Assembly: GCF_050490315.1 (NCBI RefSeq)
Contig: NZ_JBNPEO010000001.1
Span: 726,824-790,823 of the forward strand
From: JBNPEO01 sp050490315
GTDB taxonomy: Bacteria; Actinomycetota; Actinomycetes; Actinomycetales; Micrococcaceae
Length of the DNA: 64,000 bases
Direction: 5' to 3'
In this document: positions 9,292 to 18,364 of the stretch, piece by piece
Layout: each line of letters opens with the position of its first letter
How positions within the stretch are numbered: position 1 is the first letter of the stretch
The notes under the pieces: generated by a model
Seen by the model: the letters and a program-made list of their open reading frames with translations, nothing else
Databases searched by the model: none
Told to the model about the DNA's origin: nothing
Translations under genes and position numbers: made by a program

Positions 9292-10188
9292 ATGACCATT
9301 GACGTTATGTTCCCGTACTACGGCGACGTCGCCATGATGAAGGCCGCTGTCGGCTCTGTGTTAGCGCAGACGGATACTGACTTTAAACTCACGATCGTCG
9401 ATGACGGTTTTCCCGATGACTCGCTCCCGGCATACTTTGAGGAACTTGTAGCGAGCGATGACCGAATCGTCTACTTCAAAAATGAGACGAACCTCGGCGC
9501 TAATGGTAATTACCGCAAATGTGTGGGACTCATCGAGCACGAGATCGTTGTGATTATGGGTGCCGATGACCTCATGAAGCCGAACTATCTGGCTACAGTC
9601 CGTGCGGCGTTCGAAAACCCCGAGGTGGACATAGTGCAGCCGGGCATCGAGGTCATCGATGAGAACGGCCAGGTGTACCTGCCGCTGATGGACCGTATCA
9701 AGGCCGCCATGCGCCGTTCGCTGGTGGGGAAGGCCTCCTCCGCTATCGTTGAGGGCGAGGCTCTGGCCGCCAATCTCATCGACGGAAACTGGTTGTATTT
9801 CCCATCTGTCGCTTGGCGCGCGTCTGCCATCAAAACGCACAATTTCCGGCAGGGCTATGACGTGGTTCAAGACTTGGCTCTTGCCCTTGACGTGATTATG
9901 GACGGCGGCAAGATGTTTGTGACGGGAACGGTCTGCTTCCAGTACCGCCGTCACCGTGAATCGGACAGCTCGGTCCGCGCCCTCGATGGTCGGCGGTTTG
10001 TCGAAGAGCGTCGTTTCTTCGATGAGAAGGTTCGCGAGTTCACGGCGCTAAATTGGACTAGAGCAGCGCGTGCTGCTCGATTCCACGTGACATCGAGATT
10101 GAATGCTGCGTCGCTCCTTCCAAAGGTGGTCAGCAAGCGTATGTGGCCCGGACTTCGGACGTTGAGCGCGCACGTCGTTAAGCCGTAA
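9292..10188 (+). CDS. GT2 family glycosyltransferase
   Basis: The protein is 298 residues of GT-A type. Landmarks are the start MTIDVMFPYYG, LTIVDDGF, the acceptor loop NLGANGNYRKC and GADDLMKPNY (the DXD equivalent). It is cytoplasmic or peripheral and would add one sugar to a lipid-linked glycan. It lies 69 bases after the DUF2304 gene and before the pseudaminic acid genes, so it could act on the same polymer. Donor and acceptor cannot be read from sequence. Confidence 0.85.
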   Translation: MTIDVMFPYYGDVAMMKAAVGSVLAQTDTDFKLTIVDDGFPDDSLPAYFEELVASDDRIVYFKNETNLGANGNYRKCVGLIEHEIVVIMGADDLMKPNYLATVRAAFENPEVDIVQPGIEVIDENGQVYLPLMDRIKAAMRRSLVGKASSAIVEGEALAANLIDGNWLYFPSVAWRASAIKTHNFRQGYDVVQDLALALDVIMDGGKMFVTGTVCFQYRRHRESDSSVRALDGRRFVEERRFFDEKVREFTALNWTRAARAARFHVTSRLNAASLLPKVVSKRMWPGLRTLSAHVVKP

Positions 10189-10193
10189 TACGA

Positions 10194-10211
10194 CTCTCGC
10201 TTCGGTGAGAG
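10194..10211 (+). terminator. Possible weak terminator/hairpin with TTCG loop
   Basis: CTCTCGC-TTCG-GTGAGAG forms a 7-bp stem (one G-T pair) with a stable tetraloop six bases after the GT2 stop. It is followed by an A-run and, a few bases on, GTTTTTC, so it is a weak terminator at best or an attenuator before pseB. Confidence 0.4.
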
Positions 10212-10270
10212 AAAACCCAGTTTTTCTGACAATGTATGTGTAACGAGACACGAAGGCAAAGGTGAGACGC

Positions 10271-11257
10271 ATGTCCATGTTGGACGGTGCATCGGTACTG
10301 ATCACGGGCGGCACAGGTTCGCTTGGTAAAGCACTGATCAAGGAAATTCTTGCGAACCATAATGTTCGTCGATTGGTCATTTTCAGCCGTGACGAACTAA
10401 AGCAGTTCGAGGCGCGCAACATGTTCAACGATGACCCGCGCTTGCGCTGGTTCATTGGCGATATTCGTGACCGACACCGACTCAACAGGGCTTTCCACGG
10501 TGTGGACTACGTTATCCACGCAGCAGCCCTCAAGCAGGTGGACACTGCTGAGTACAACCCGTTTGAATTTGTCGAGACTAACGTTCGAGGATCACAGAAC
10601 GTTATTGACGCAGCGATTGATCAGGGTGTCAAAAAGGTTGTGGCACTGTCCACGGACAAGGCCTCAAGCCCGGTCAACCTCTACGGTGCCACAAAGCTCT
10701 GCGCAGACCGCCTCTTTATCTCGGGCAACCACTATGCTGCCGCCTACGACACCCGCTTCTGCGTGGTTCGCTACGGCAATGTTATGGGTTCTCGTGGTTC
10801 TATCGTTCCCAAATGGAAGGCCATGGCAGAACGCGGCGAGTCTCTCGGCGTCACAGACTTCCGCATGACCCGCTTCTGGATCACCATCGAGCAAGCCGTT
10901 AAGTTTGTATTGGACTCCTTCGAGATCATGCAGGGTGGCGAGCTCTACGTACCTAAGATCCCGTCCATCCGAATTACCGATCTCGCCAAGGCCGTGGACG
11001 AGAACGCCAAGGTCCACGAGATTGGCATCCGTCCCGGCGAGAAGCTTCACGAAGAAATGATTGCTGCGGACGATTCACGCCGCACAATCTCGGTTGGCGA
11101 CCGATACATCGTTGAGCCACACCTCGAAGGCTGGGGATACAAGCGCCCCGAAGGTGCTGAGACGGTCAAGGACGGCTGGAGCTACCAATCGGACGGCAAC
11201 GACCGTTTCCTCTCCGTGGACGAGCTCCGCGACATGTTCAAGGCGGAGGGTCTGTAA
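10271..11257 (+). CDS. pseB: PseB, UDP-GlcNAc 4,6-dehydratase (5-inverting)
   Basis: The protein is 328 residues of extended SDR type. The NAD(P) motif is GGTGSLG near the N-terminus, the catalytic region STDKA carries the Asp-Lys pair characteristic of the PseB/FlaA1 group, and NLYGATK provides the Tyr-Lys. It converts UDP-GlcNAc to the 4-keto-L-arabino intermediate, step 1 of pseudaminic acid synthesis. I chose ATG 10271 because AAAGGTGAG is correctly spaced; a GTG at 10262 is in frame but overlaps that RBS. Two bases separate it from pseC. Confidence 0.93.
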   Translation: MSMLDGASVLITGGTGSLGKALIKEILANHNVRRLVIFSRDELKQFEARNMFNDDPRLRWFIGDIRDRHRLNRAFHGVDYVIHAAALKQVDTAEYNPFEFVETNVRGSQNVIDAAIDQGVKKVVALSTDKASSPVNLYGATKLCADRLFISGNHYAAAYDTRFCVVRYGNVMGSRGSIVPKWKAMAERGESLGVTDFRMTRFWITIEQAVKFVLDSFEIMQGGELYVPKIPSIRITDLAKAVDENAKVHEIGIRPGEKLHEEMIAADDSRRTISVGDRYIVEPHLEGWGYKRPEGAETVKDGWSYQSDGNDRFLSVDELRDMFKAEGL

Positions 11258-11259
11258 GG

Positions 11260-12387
11260 ATGCTTCCGTACGGACGCCAAGATATTGAACAAGCTGACGT
11301 TGACGCTGTCGTCGCCGCGCTCCAGAGCGACTGGCTGACGACGGGACCTGAAGTTGAACGCTTTGAGGCGGCCATTTCTAAGGTGGCAGGCGGGGCTAGT
11401 GCCACGGTTGTGACAAGTGGTACTGCCGCCCTTCACACCGCGTACGCGGCAGCTAACTTGGCGCCCGGCGACGAGGTCGTCTCAACTCCGATGACCTTCG
11501 TCGCAACCCAGTCCACGGCTTGTGCTTTCGGGGCGAAGATTGTTTTCGCTGACATCGACCCGTTCACGGGAAATCTCGATCCTGAGGCTGCCGCGGCAGC
11601 TGTGACCGATAAAACAAAGGTCATTGCCACCGTCGACTACGCGGGCCACCCTGTCAAGGGTCCCGAGTTCCAGAAGCTGGCCGCAGAGTCTGGCGCGCTC
11701 TTCCTGGAGGACGCTGCCCACTCGATCGGTTCCACGCTCAATGGCGTGCCCGTCGGCCAGCTCGCGGATCTCACGACCTTCTCCTTCTTCCCGACGAAGA
11801 ACCTCACCACCGCTGAAGGTGGTGCAGTCATCACCACGAGTGCTGAACTCGACAAGCGAGCCCGCAACTTTAAGGGACTCGGCATGATCCGCGATCCAAA
11901 GGAAATGCGCGCTCAGGACGAAGGAAGCTGGTTCTATGAGGTCCAGGAGTTCGGCCTGAACTACCGTCTCCCGGATGTCCTCTGTGCGCTCGGCACAAGC
12001 CAGATTGCTCGCCTTGGCCAGTACAAGACTCGCCGCCAGGAGATCCACGACCGCTATAACGCCGCCTTCGCTGGCAACGAGAGCCTCACGTTGCCGGGCG
12101 TTGAGCAGGGCGCTGAGCCCATGTGGCACCTCTACCCGCTGCGAGTGCCTGCGGAGCGCCGTCGGGCGATCTTCGACGAGCTGCGCACCCGGGGTATCGG
12201 CGTTCAAGTTAACTACATCCCGAGCTACTGGCACCCCGTATTCCAAGACATGGGATACAAAAAGGGCATGTGCCCTAACGCCGAGCAGTTCTACGCTCAG
12301 GAAATTAGCCTCCCGCTCTTCGCCACCCTGACCAACGACCAGGTGGATATGGTCATTGAGAACGTTCTGGAGATTGTCGGAGAATGA
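11260..12387 (+). CDS. pseC: PseC, PLP-dependent 4-aminotransferase
   Basis: The protein is 375 residues of the DegT/DnrJ/EryC1 fold. The PLP-binding Asp is in EDAAHS (about residue 151) and the Schiff-base Lys is K180 in FFPTKNLTT. It aminates the PseB product to give UDP-4-amino-4,6-dideoxy-N-acetyl-beta-L-altrosamine. Position directly after pseB and before pseF/pseG supports PseC over other sugar aminotransferases. Its stop overlaps the pseF start (ATGA). Confidence 0.92.
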   Translation: MLPYGRQDIEQADVDAVVAALQSDWLTTGPEVERFEAAISKVAGGASATVVTSGTAALHTAYAAANLAPGDEVVSTPMTFVATQSTACAFGAKIVFADIDPFTGNLDPEAAAAAVTDKTKVIATVDYAGHPVKGPEFQKLAAESGALFLEDAAHSIGSTLNGVPVGQLADLTTFSFFPTKNLTTAEGGAVITTSAELDKRARNFKGLGMIRDPKEMRAQDEGSWFYEVQEFGLNYRLPDVLCALGTSQIARLGQYKTRRQEIHDRYNAAFAGNESLTLPGVEQGAEPMWHLYPLRVPAERRRAIFDELRTRGIGVQVNYIPSYWHPVFQDMGYKKGMCPNAEQFYAQEISLPLFATLTNDQVDMVIENVLEIVGE

Positions 12388-13169
12388 GCGGCACAGACCT
12401 GAATACGCAGCAAATCAAGCGCATCAACCTTGCTGAAGCACCCCGCGTCGTCGCGGTCATCCAGGCGAGGGTTGGCTCCACGCGCTTGCGCGCCAAGGTC
12501 CTGAGGGACCTTGGCGGCATGCCAGTTCTTGAATGGGTATTGCGAGCCGCAAGGGCGGCCCAAGGTATCAACGAGGTGGTTATTGCCACCTCGGATCTAC
12601 CGGATGATGACGTGATTGAAGACTTCGGTCGCAAGCACGGAGTCCGGGTTATTCGCGGGTCACAGGATGACGTGCTCTCGCGTTTTTTGTTGGCCGCCAA
12701 GACGACAAACGCAGATGCTGTTGTTCGGCTTACCGCCGATTGTCCTCTTTTGGATCCTGCGGTTATCTCACAAGTGGTGTACCTGTGGCGGCAAGATCAG
12801 ATGGTCGATTATGTCTCCACGACCCAGCACCGTTCGCTTCCCCGTGGCCTCGACGTCGAATTAGTCCGCTCATCGGCGCTGCTCAAGGCAGATGAGCGCA
12901 CGGAGCCGCACCATAGAGCACACGTGACAAGCGCCATTTACGAAGAAGGAGCAGGCTTCGTAACTGGTTCGCTTTCTTTCCAGCCCAGCTACAACCACTT
13001 CCGGGTGACACTGGACACTGACGAGGACGCTCAGCTTCTGGACGCACTCGTGGCTAAAATCGGCACTGACATCCCGTCCTGGCGAGGCATCCTCCACGTT
13101 CTAGACGAGAACCCAGATATTGTTGCGCTCAATGCGCATATTGAACAGAAAGCGCTGGAAGAGGGCTGA
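12384..13169 (+). CDS. pseF: PseF, CMP-pseudaminic acid synthetase (SpsF-like cytidylyltransferase)
   Basis: The protein is 261 residues. The nucleotide-binding motif IQARVGSTRLRAKVL lies near residue 28 and RLTADCPLLDP near residue 117, as in SpsF/NeuA-family cytidylyltransferases. The family includes spore-coat protein SpsF, but the pse context points to activation of pseudaminic acid with CTP, the last step before transfer. About 25 extra N-terminal residues precede the fold, so an internal start is possible. The start overlaps pseC; the next gene begins one base after this stop. Confidence 0.87.
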   Translation: MSGTDLNTQQIKRINLAEAPRVVAVIQARVGSTRLRAKVLRDLGGMPVLEWVLRAARAAQGINEVVIATSDLPDDDVIEDFGRKHGVRVIRGSQDDVLSRFLLAAKTTNADAVVRLTADCPLLDPAVISQVVYLWRQDQMVDYVSTTQHRSLPRGLDVELVRSSALLKADERTEPHHRAHVTSAIYEEGAGFVTGSLSFQPSYNHFRVTLDTDEDAQLLDALVAKIGTDIPSWRGILHVLDENPDIVALNAHIEQKALEEG

Positions 13170-13170
13170 T

Positions 13171-14655
13171 TTGCGCATTTTGCTCCGATGCGATTCCACC
13201 AAGTCGCAGGGCCTAGGCCATGTGATCAGGACTATGGCAATCGCCGAGGCTGCATTGGCCGCGGGCCATAGCGTTGAATTCTCTGGCGATGTTGCGAGCC
13301 CTGTGGGTCAGGAGCTCATTTCAGCACTTTGTTCTCGAGTGCATCCGGGTCCAAAGTCAGCGGAGGAACTTGCCGCTCTGGCCGTTTCCGTTGGTGCTGA
13401 TTTGGTGCACATTGATACCTACGTGGAACAAGGCACTATTTTTGAATGCCTTAACCGCTCATCGGTTCGTCTCTCCTCGATGGAGGACGGCACTTACGGG
13501 CGGCGGCGAGCAGATATCATCATTGACCCGTCGCCGGGTGCGGAGGTCTTGCACCGCCCGGATGACGGCTCCTACAGGCTTTTTCGGGGCACAAAGTCGA
13601 TTCCGATTAGACGTTCCATCAGGCAGCTGCGATCCGTCGGAAAACATAGCCCGGCTATCAAGCGCGTCATGATCATTATGGGTGGAACTGACGCTCGGGA
13701 CATGACAGCTACCTTGGTAAGACTTTGGGCCAAAGCTGCAGTTCCTTCCCACTGCGTTGCTGTCGATCCGAACGGACGTTCTACGCTTGGTATTGAACTT
13801 CTTGAGGGGCAAACCCTCGAACTCGTTAGACCTTCCTTAGACGTCCCTGAACTTTTCCCCACGATGGATGTAGTTATCAGTGGTGCTGGAACAACCACAT
13901 GGGAACTTGCAACCCTTGGCGTCCCTACCGGCCTTGTACAGCTTGTAGGCAACCAGAACGACAATTATCAATTTGCCATTCAGCGGGGAATAGCCGTTGG
14001 GCTGGGGGACATCAGTACGGGGGAGCTCGACGAGGCCGCTGCGATACAAAAAATTCAACAATTGCTACTGAGCGATTCACTCCGCCGGAAACTCTCGACT
14101 CAGTCAACCGAACTTCTTGATGGCGCTGGGGCGGACAGAATTGTGGCGGAATGGGAACAGCTAATGGATGAGCCATCGGAGGTATCGATTAGACCGGCGA
14201 CGGTCGAAGATGCAGGGATTCTGTTCGATTGGCGAAACGAAGCCTCCGTAAGAGCGGTTTCGCGCCAAAGGGGCGAGCTGCACTGGGGTGACCATGTTGC
14301 CTGGGTAACCCGTGCAGTTGCAAACCCCGAGGTCTGTTTGTTGATCGCACAGTTTGAGGGCGCTCGAATTGGTACTGTCAGGTTTCATGTTGTGGAACCC
14401 AATGTTTGGGAAGCCTCTATTACGCTCGCACCAGAGATGCGAGGACGCGGAATGGCCTCTGCAGTTCTCGCTGCGGCTGAAGTACACTTCGTCGTCGATC
14501 ATCCAGAAGCGATCCTTCAAGCGGCAATGCTGGAATCGAACGTGCAATCGTTCAAACTATTTCAGGGTGCCGGTTATGCTGGGGAACTCGAGCGAATTGA
14601 TGGCGAGTTGTGGTATCGATTGACCAAAACTGCGGCATCTATAACCCCAAATTAA
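13171..14655 (+). CDS. PseG-PseH fusion: UDP-sugar hydrolase plus GNAT N-acetyltransferase
   Basis: The protein is 494 residues from a TTG start one base after the pseF stop (an ATG-initiated version would run far into pseF). Residues 1-330 are PseG-like: LLRCDSTKSQGLGHVIR, then IIMGGTDARDM and VISGAGTTTWELATLG, i.e. a GT-B type hydrolase removing UDP. Residues about 340-494 are a GNAT domain (IRPATVEDA start, acetyl-CoA loop EMRGRGMASAVL), which matches PseH, the 4-N-acetyltransferase. Two successive but out-of-order steps (PseH acts before PseG) are thus on one chain. It ends before a strong terminator. Confidence 0.9.
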   Translation: MRILLRCDSTKSQGLGHVIRTMAIAEAALAAGHSVEFSGDVASPVGQELISALCSRVHPGPKSAEELAALAVSVGADLVHIDTYVEQGTIFECLNRSSVRLSSMEDGTYGRRRADIIIDPSPGAEVLHRPDDGSYRLFRGTKSIPIRRSIRQLRSVGKHSPAIKRVMIIMGGTDARDMTATLVRLWAKAAVPSHCVAVDPNGRSTLGIELLEGQTLELVRPSLDVPELFPTMDVVISGAGTTTWELATLGVPTGLVQLVGNQNDNYQFAIQRGIAVGLGDISTGELDEAAAIQKIQQLLLSDSLRRKLSTQSTELLDGAGADRIVAEWEQLMDEPSEVSIRPATVEDAGILFDWRNEASVRAVSRQRGELHWGDHVAWVTRAVANPEVCLLIAQFEGARIGTVRFHVVEPNVWEASITLAPEMRGRGMASAVLAAAEVHFVVDHPEAILQAAMLESNVQSFKLFQGAGYAGELERIDGELWYRLTKTAASITPN

Positions 14656-14669
14656 GCTAGACAGGGTTC

Positions 14670-14726
14670 AAAAGATCGGCCGGTGAAACACAATTTTTGC
14701 TTGTGTTTCACCGGCCGATCTTTTTT
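14670..14726. terminator. Bidirectional terminator between pseGH and pseI
   Basis: A perfect 24-bp stem (arm 14670-14693 with arm 14701-14724, containing GATCGGCCGGTGAAACAC and its complement) has a 7-base loop and A/T tracts on both sides. It serves both convergent transcripts. Confidence 0.95.
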
Positions 14727-14732
14727 ATGTGA

Positions 14733-15785
14733 CTAGATAACATCCCAGGTCAGCGCAGTTCCGGGTTCGGCATCAACGCGGAAGGGGCGCCCAAGTACAG
14801 TCTCGTATAAGGCGGGTTCCAAGCCGCCGGAGGGACGGATCGAACGTACATTCTCCGCGGTGGCAATCTCGCCAGCCTTTACCGGCTTGACGATGTACAA
14901 GGAACGGCGAAGTTTGAGGCTCGCGGATTCGCCAGTGGTTTGTTGGATCACGGGGGAGCCGAGTGCTTCTTGCGCGGTGCGGCTCTCCTCAACAAGGGAG
15001 CGCAATTCGTGGGGTTCTAAGGAGAAATCAGAATCAACGCCACCGTCAGCTCGGCTCAGCGTGACGTGCTTTTCGATGACAGTTGCGCCAAGTGCAACTG
15101 CAGCAATGGCGGCACCGATGCCCATAGTGTGGTCGGAAAGACCAACCTGAACGCCGAAGGCATCGCGCAGTACTGGAATAGTCCGAAGGTTGGACTCTGA
15201 AGCCGACGCGGGGTAAGAAGAGGTGCACGCAAGAACCACGATTTGATCATTGCCTTCAGCCCGAATGGTTTTGACAGCCGTATCGATATCAGAAAGGCTT
15301 GCTGCGCCGTTGGAGAGGATGATTGGTTTGCCAGTCCGTGCAACCAAGCGGAGCAGAGGCAGATCCCCGATCTCCAGAGAAGCGATCTTGTACAGCGGAA
15401 CGTCCAAGGATTCCAGGAGGTCTACGGCAGTGGAATCGAAAGGACTGGAGAAAGCAATAAGACCGCGTTCACGCGCACGTTCGAAAATCGGAGCATGCCA
15501 GTCCCACGGTGTGTGCGCTTCCGTGTACAGCTTGTAAAGATTCTTGCCACCCCAGAGTGCATGGTCTTCGCCGATTTGGAACTGAGGCTTATTGGAGTCG
15601 ATCGTAATGGTGTCTGCGGTATAAGTTTGCAGCTTAACGGCTTGTGCGCCAGAGTCCGCCACCATGTCCACAATGTCCAAGGCCCGCTGAAGGCTCCCAT
15701 TGTGGTTACCAGACATTTCAGCAATGATAAATGGCTTTTCGGTGCTACCGATTTTGTGACCGGCTACTTCGTAGGATGAATGCAT
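14733..15785 (-). CDS. pseI: PseI, pseudaminic acid synthase (NeuB family)
   Basis: The protein is 350 residues. The NeuB barrel shows IAEMSGNHNGS at residue 21, KLQTY near 50, SSPFDSTAVDLL near 118 and VIEKHVTLSR with the metal-binding His. The last 60 residues are a SAF/antifreeze-like domain (RRSLYIVKPVKAGE). It condenses the 6-deoxy-2,4-diacetamido sugar with phosphoenolpyruvate. Sialic and legionaminic synthases are close relatives, but the nearby PseB/C/G set makes PseI the best call. It is the 3' end of a minus-strand unit with a flippase and an unassigned transferase. Confidence 0.9.
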   Translation of the reverse strand: MHSSYEVAGHKIGSTEKPFIIAEMSGNHNGSLQRALDIVDMVADSGAQAVKLQTYTADTITIDSNKPQFQIGEDHALWGGKNLYKLYTEAHTPWDWHAPIFERARERGLIAFSSPFDSTAVDLLESLDVPLYKIASLEIGDLPLLRLVARTGKPIILSNGAASLSDIDTAVKTIRAEGNDQIVVLACTSSYPASASESNLRTIPVLRDAFGVQVGLSDHTMGIGAAIAAVALGATVIEKHVTLSRADGGVDSDFSLEPHELRSLVEESRTAQEALGSPVIQQTTGESASLKLRRSLYIVKPVKAGEIATAENVRSIRPSGGLEPALYETVLGRPFRVDAEPGTALTWDVI

Positions 15786-15847
15786 TTCGTACCTATCTCG
15801 ATGGCGTACTTAAATCCGCAGTGGTGGTTGCAGTTTCTACAAAGATG

Positions 15848-17251
15848 CTAGACCCGTTTGCGCACCAGCATAAAACCGGCGCCGCAAACGCCCAACGCGA
15901 CAACGATGCTGATCAATCCGGCGAGGAGTGTGTTTGGCACTAGAAAGTTCAGGCCGACAACCACTATTGCTCCAGCCGCTGTCAACGCAAATGGACGCCA
16001 CGGGAATGCCTCTCGCAACGCTTTGGCTGCAAGCAAGGCATATACCAATCCAAGCATGCCGAACGCGCCGACTTTGACGGCACCAAGCTCCCAGTAGTTG
16101 GTGGTCTGGGCAGCGAACAGGCCAACAAGGCCAGCTAGCACTAGCACAGACGGCGTAACCCACGTGAACGAACGGGTTTCCTGTTTAGCGAACAACACTG
16201 ACATTGCCAGCAGGTAGAGTGCATAACCGCAGCCCACTGCGGGCAGCACCTTTGCTAGCATCATGACTTCGGGGTCGTTCCCCTTCAGGACGAGCATTCC
16301 CACTGTCGCTCCGGAGCTGCCCAAAAGCACAAGACCACCGGCAATGAGAGCTGCCTGAGTCGAAAGCTGCCGTGCCACGACGAGCAGCCCATTGCTGTGG
16401 GACGCTTCGAAGAGCCTCGCTGTCCAGACATTGTTCAAACTCGAGAGAACAGCGAACGGGCCCAGGGCAAATGCTGCTGCGGCAACGTATCGTCCGGAGC
16501 CTACAGAATTTTGGAAGTGTTGTACAAGGAACGAATCGCCTTGCATCATCAGCATCATGGCAATGCTGTGGGGAAGCAGAGGCAAGCCAAGCTTGAACGC
16601 AGATTTCACCGCAATCCATGCTTTTCCGGGCCACAGTGGTGGTGCAAGCTTGAAGGACACGCCAGCGGTAATTGCCATCCCAATGAGGAACGCGGCCATG
16701 TAGGTGGCGGAGTCGGCTGATAACAAACTAATCGCAATAAGTCCACACAGGTGCGCTCCCAGAGACGCAGCCCCACTCAACATCACGAAGGCCAGAGCTC
16801 TACGTTGGCTTCGCAGAATGGCTTGGGAACTCACCACGATACTGAGCAGACCAGTGGACGCCACAGCAAAAGCGAAAGTCGCCCCAACGTGACTGTCCGG
16901 TATTGAAAAATAGACAAATAGTGCGGAGATCAGAGAAATACCGAAACTCAGGATCAGGTTTGCTCCGTGTATAGCCCGAGCGTGGGCTTTACCGTTTTCT
17001 GGTTGGAAGTACGCGCGGGTAATAGCTAGGGGCAACCCTGCGGACAATACCACCTGGCCAACTTGCAACACTACTGCGGAAAAACCTACGCGCCCCCACT
17101 CCGCAGAGTCCAGGATTCGAATGGAGAACGGCTGTACTAAAAGGGCGCCTAGTCCCTGTAGCGCTGCTCCAAGCAGGTAGTAGACCGATTGCCTCGTGTG
17201 AGATACCGGTGCTTTTGCTGAATCAGCCAAAGTAGTCCATTTTGGGGGCAA
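15848..17251 (-). CDS. Polysaccharide flippase (MOP/PST superfamily)
   Basis: The protein is 467 residues with about 12-14 hydrophobic segments and the pairwise helix spacing of Wzx/RfbX exporters; the first is YYLLGAALQGLGALLV. Likely role: flipping a lipid-linked oligosaccharide across the membrane. It overlaps the upstream gene by 29 bases; a TTG seven codons later (17230) would reduce that overlap. With the Wzm/Wzt pair the locus has two possible export routes, suggesting two glycans or two stages. Confidence 0.85.
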   Translation of the reverse strand: MPPKWTTLADSAKAPVSHTRQSVYYLLGAALQGLGALLVQPFSIRILDSAEWGRVGFSAVVLQVGQVVLSAGLPLAITRAYFQPENGKAHARAIHGANLILSFGISLISALFVYFSIPDSHVGATFAFAVASTGLLSIVVSSQAILRSQRRALAFVMLSGAASLGAHLCGLIAISLLSADSATYMAAFLIGMAITAGVSFKLAPPLWPGKAWIAVKSAFKLGLPLLPHSIAMMLMMQGDSFLVQHFQNSVGSGRYVAAAAFALGPFAVLSSLNNVWTARLFEASHSNGLLVVARQLSTQAALIAGGLVLLGSSGATVGMLVLKGNDPEVMMLAKVLPAVGCGYALYLLAMSVLFAKQETRSFTWVTPSVLVLAGLVGLFAAQTTNYWELGAVKVGAFGMLGLVYALLAAKALREAFPWRPFALTAAGAIVVVGLNFLVPNTLLAGLISIVVALGVCGAGFMLVRKRV

Positions 17252-18254
17252 CGAGTGTGGTGGAGGACGAACGGGCTAGTCGGTCCGGAAGGTGCTCAAA
17301 TGGGTCACGAAGGAAGTGAAGCGGAGATGGCTTGACGTCGTTAACCAACGGGCCGACTTCGCGCTTCTTGAGCCCTAGGATCGCTTGAGCTTTCGCAATT
17401 GGGGCACCAACCCAGTAGTCGGCGAATGCCCGAACGGAGGGCGTGTCCCACCCGAGCGTGTGCCGAAGTTCCTCGGGCGATTGCATATATTCGTAGCCCA
17501 ACTCCGCCCGTGCAACGGACAAGAGTGTTGGGCCATCGGTGGCGTCTTCGTAGAATTCAGGCCACAAGCGCCGGAGATACTCTTCGGAAGAGGTTTCTTG
17601 AATACCGGCGATCTGGAAATGGGGCCCGTAGATACTCACCGGCGTTTCTACCGCAGCCCCGTAAATTAGCGCCGTTGCCAAACGGTTGGAAATTACTTTC
17701 TTGGAGCTCATGAGTAACCACATAACTCGAGCCAGGAATGCTGAGTCGCGCCGTTCGCCTGCGCTGGTAATGGTGTGACCAGCGTCTGTCCAGGCCTTGA
17801 CGATTTCTGGCTTTTGAAGGTCGTCGACGTGCATACACACGAGAGCCGATCCTTCGCGCTCAAAAATTTCACGGGCATATGCGTTCTGGTCGCCGTCCAC
17901 GGACACCAATCGTGTGCCGTGGAAAGGGAAAACGACTGCGTCGATAGTGCGTTCTATTGGAGGTCCACTGCGGTTGACCATCTCGGCTAAATAGAGGGCG
18001 GGGGCGCCGATTGCGGTGCTTCTAAAGCCCGTCTCGCGAACCGACTCTTCTTCGGTCCACCCCCGAGAATCGTGGGTCCACACAAAGAGATTGCCTGCGG
18101 GGGCAGCGCTGGCTAGATCGGCAAAGTGCGTTGAAATTGGTGTCACGGGTGTCCAGCCGTGCTGAAGCAGCCCTCGCATATGGCGTGGGCGGGGTAGACC
18201 TGCGTGACCGGCTAAAACCGCGGAGTGGCCGTAGAAGTGATTCTGGATATCCAT
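17223..18254 (-). CDS. Unassigned protein, candidate pseudaminyltransferase
   Basis: The protein is 343 residues, soluble, with no signal peptide. The N-terminus has RPRHMRGLLQHGWTP, and the middle reads like a Rossmann GT-B C-domain: KKVISNRLATALIYGAAVETPVSIYGP (split here as SNRLATALIYGAA and TPVSIYGP, near residues 190-210), which resembles the donor-side motif of sialyl/polysialyl-type transferases. It is followed by a flippase and pseI on the same strand and has a good RBS (AAAAGGAG). No other protein in the cluster is an obvious candidate for transferring CMP-pseudaminate, so that role is an inference. I do not recognise the family with certainty. Confidence 0.65.
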   Translation of the reverse strand: MDIQNHFYGHSAVLAGHAGLPRPRHMRGLLQHGWTPVTPISTHFADLASAAPAGNLFVWTHDSRGWTEEESVRETGFRSTAIGAPALYLAEMVNRSGPPIERTIDAVVFPFHGTRLVSVDGDQNAYAREIFEREGSALVCMHVDDLQKPEIVKAWTDAGHTITSAGERRDSAFLARVMWLLMSSKKVISNRLATALIYGAAVETPVSIYGPHFQIAGIQETSSEEYLRRLWPEFYEDATDGPTLLSVARAELGYEYMQSPEELRHTLGWDTPSVRAFADYWVGAPIAKAQAILGLKKREVGPLVNDVKPSPLHFLRDPFEHLPDRLARSSSTTLVAPKMDYFG

Positions 18255-18364
18255 TACGGACCGGACTCCTTTTGAGAGAAATTATGGAACTGCGTGGGCC
18301 TGCGAAGTAGCGACCGCATTCAAGGATACGACACATTGCATGAGCGAACCTGTCCCGTCTGTAT

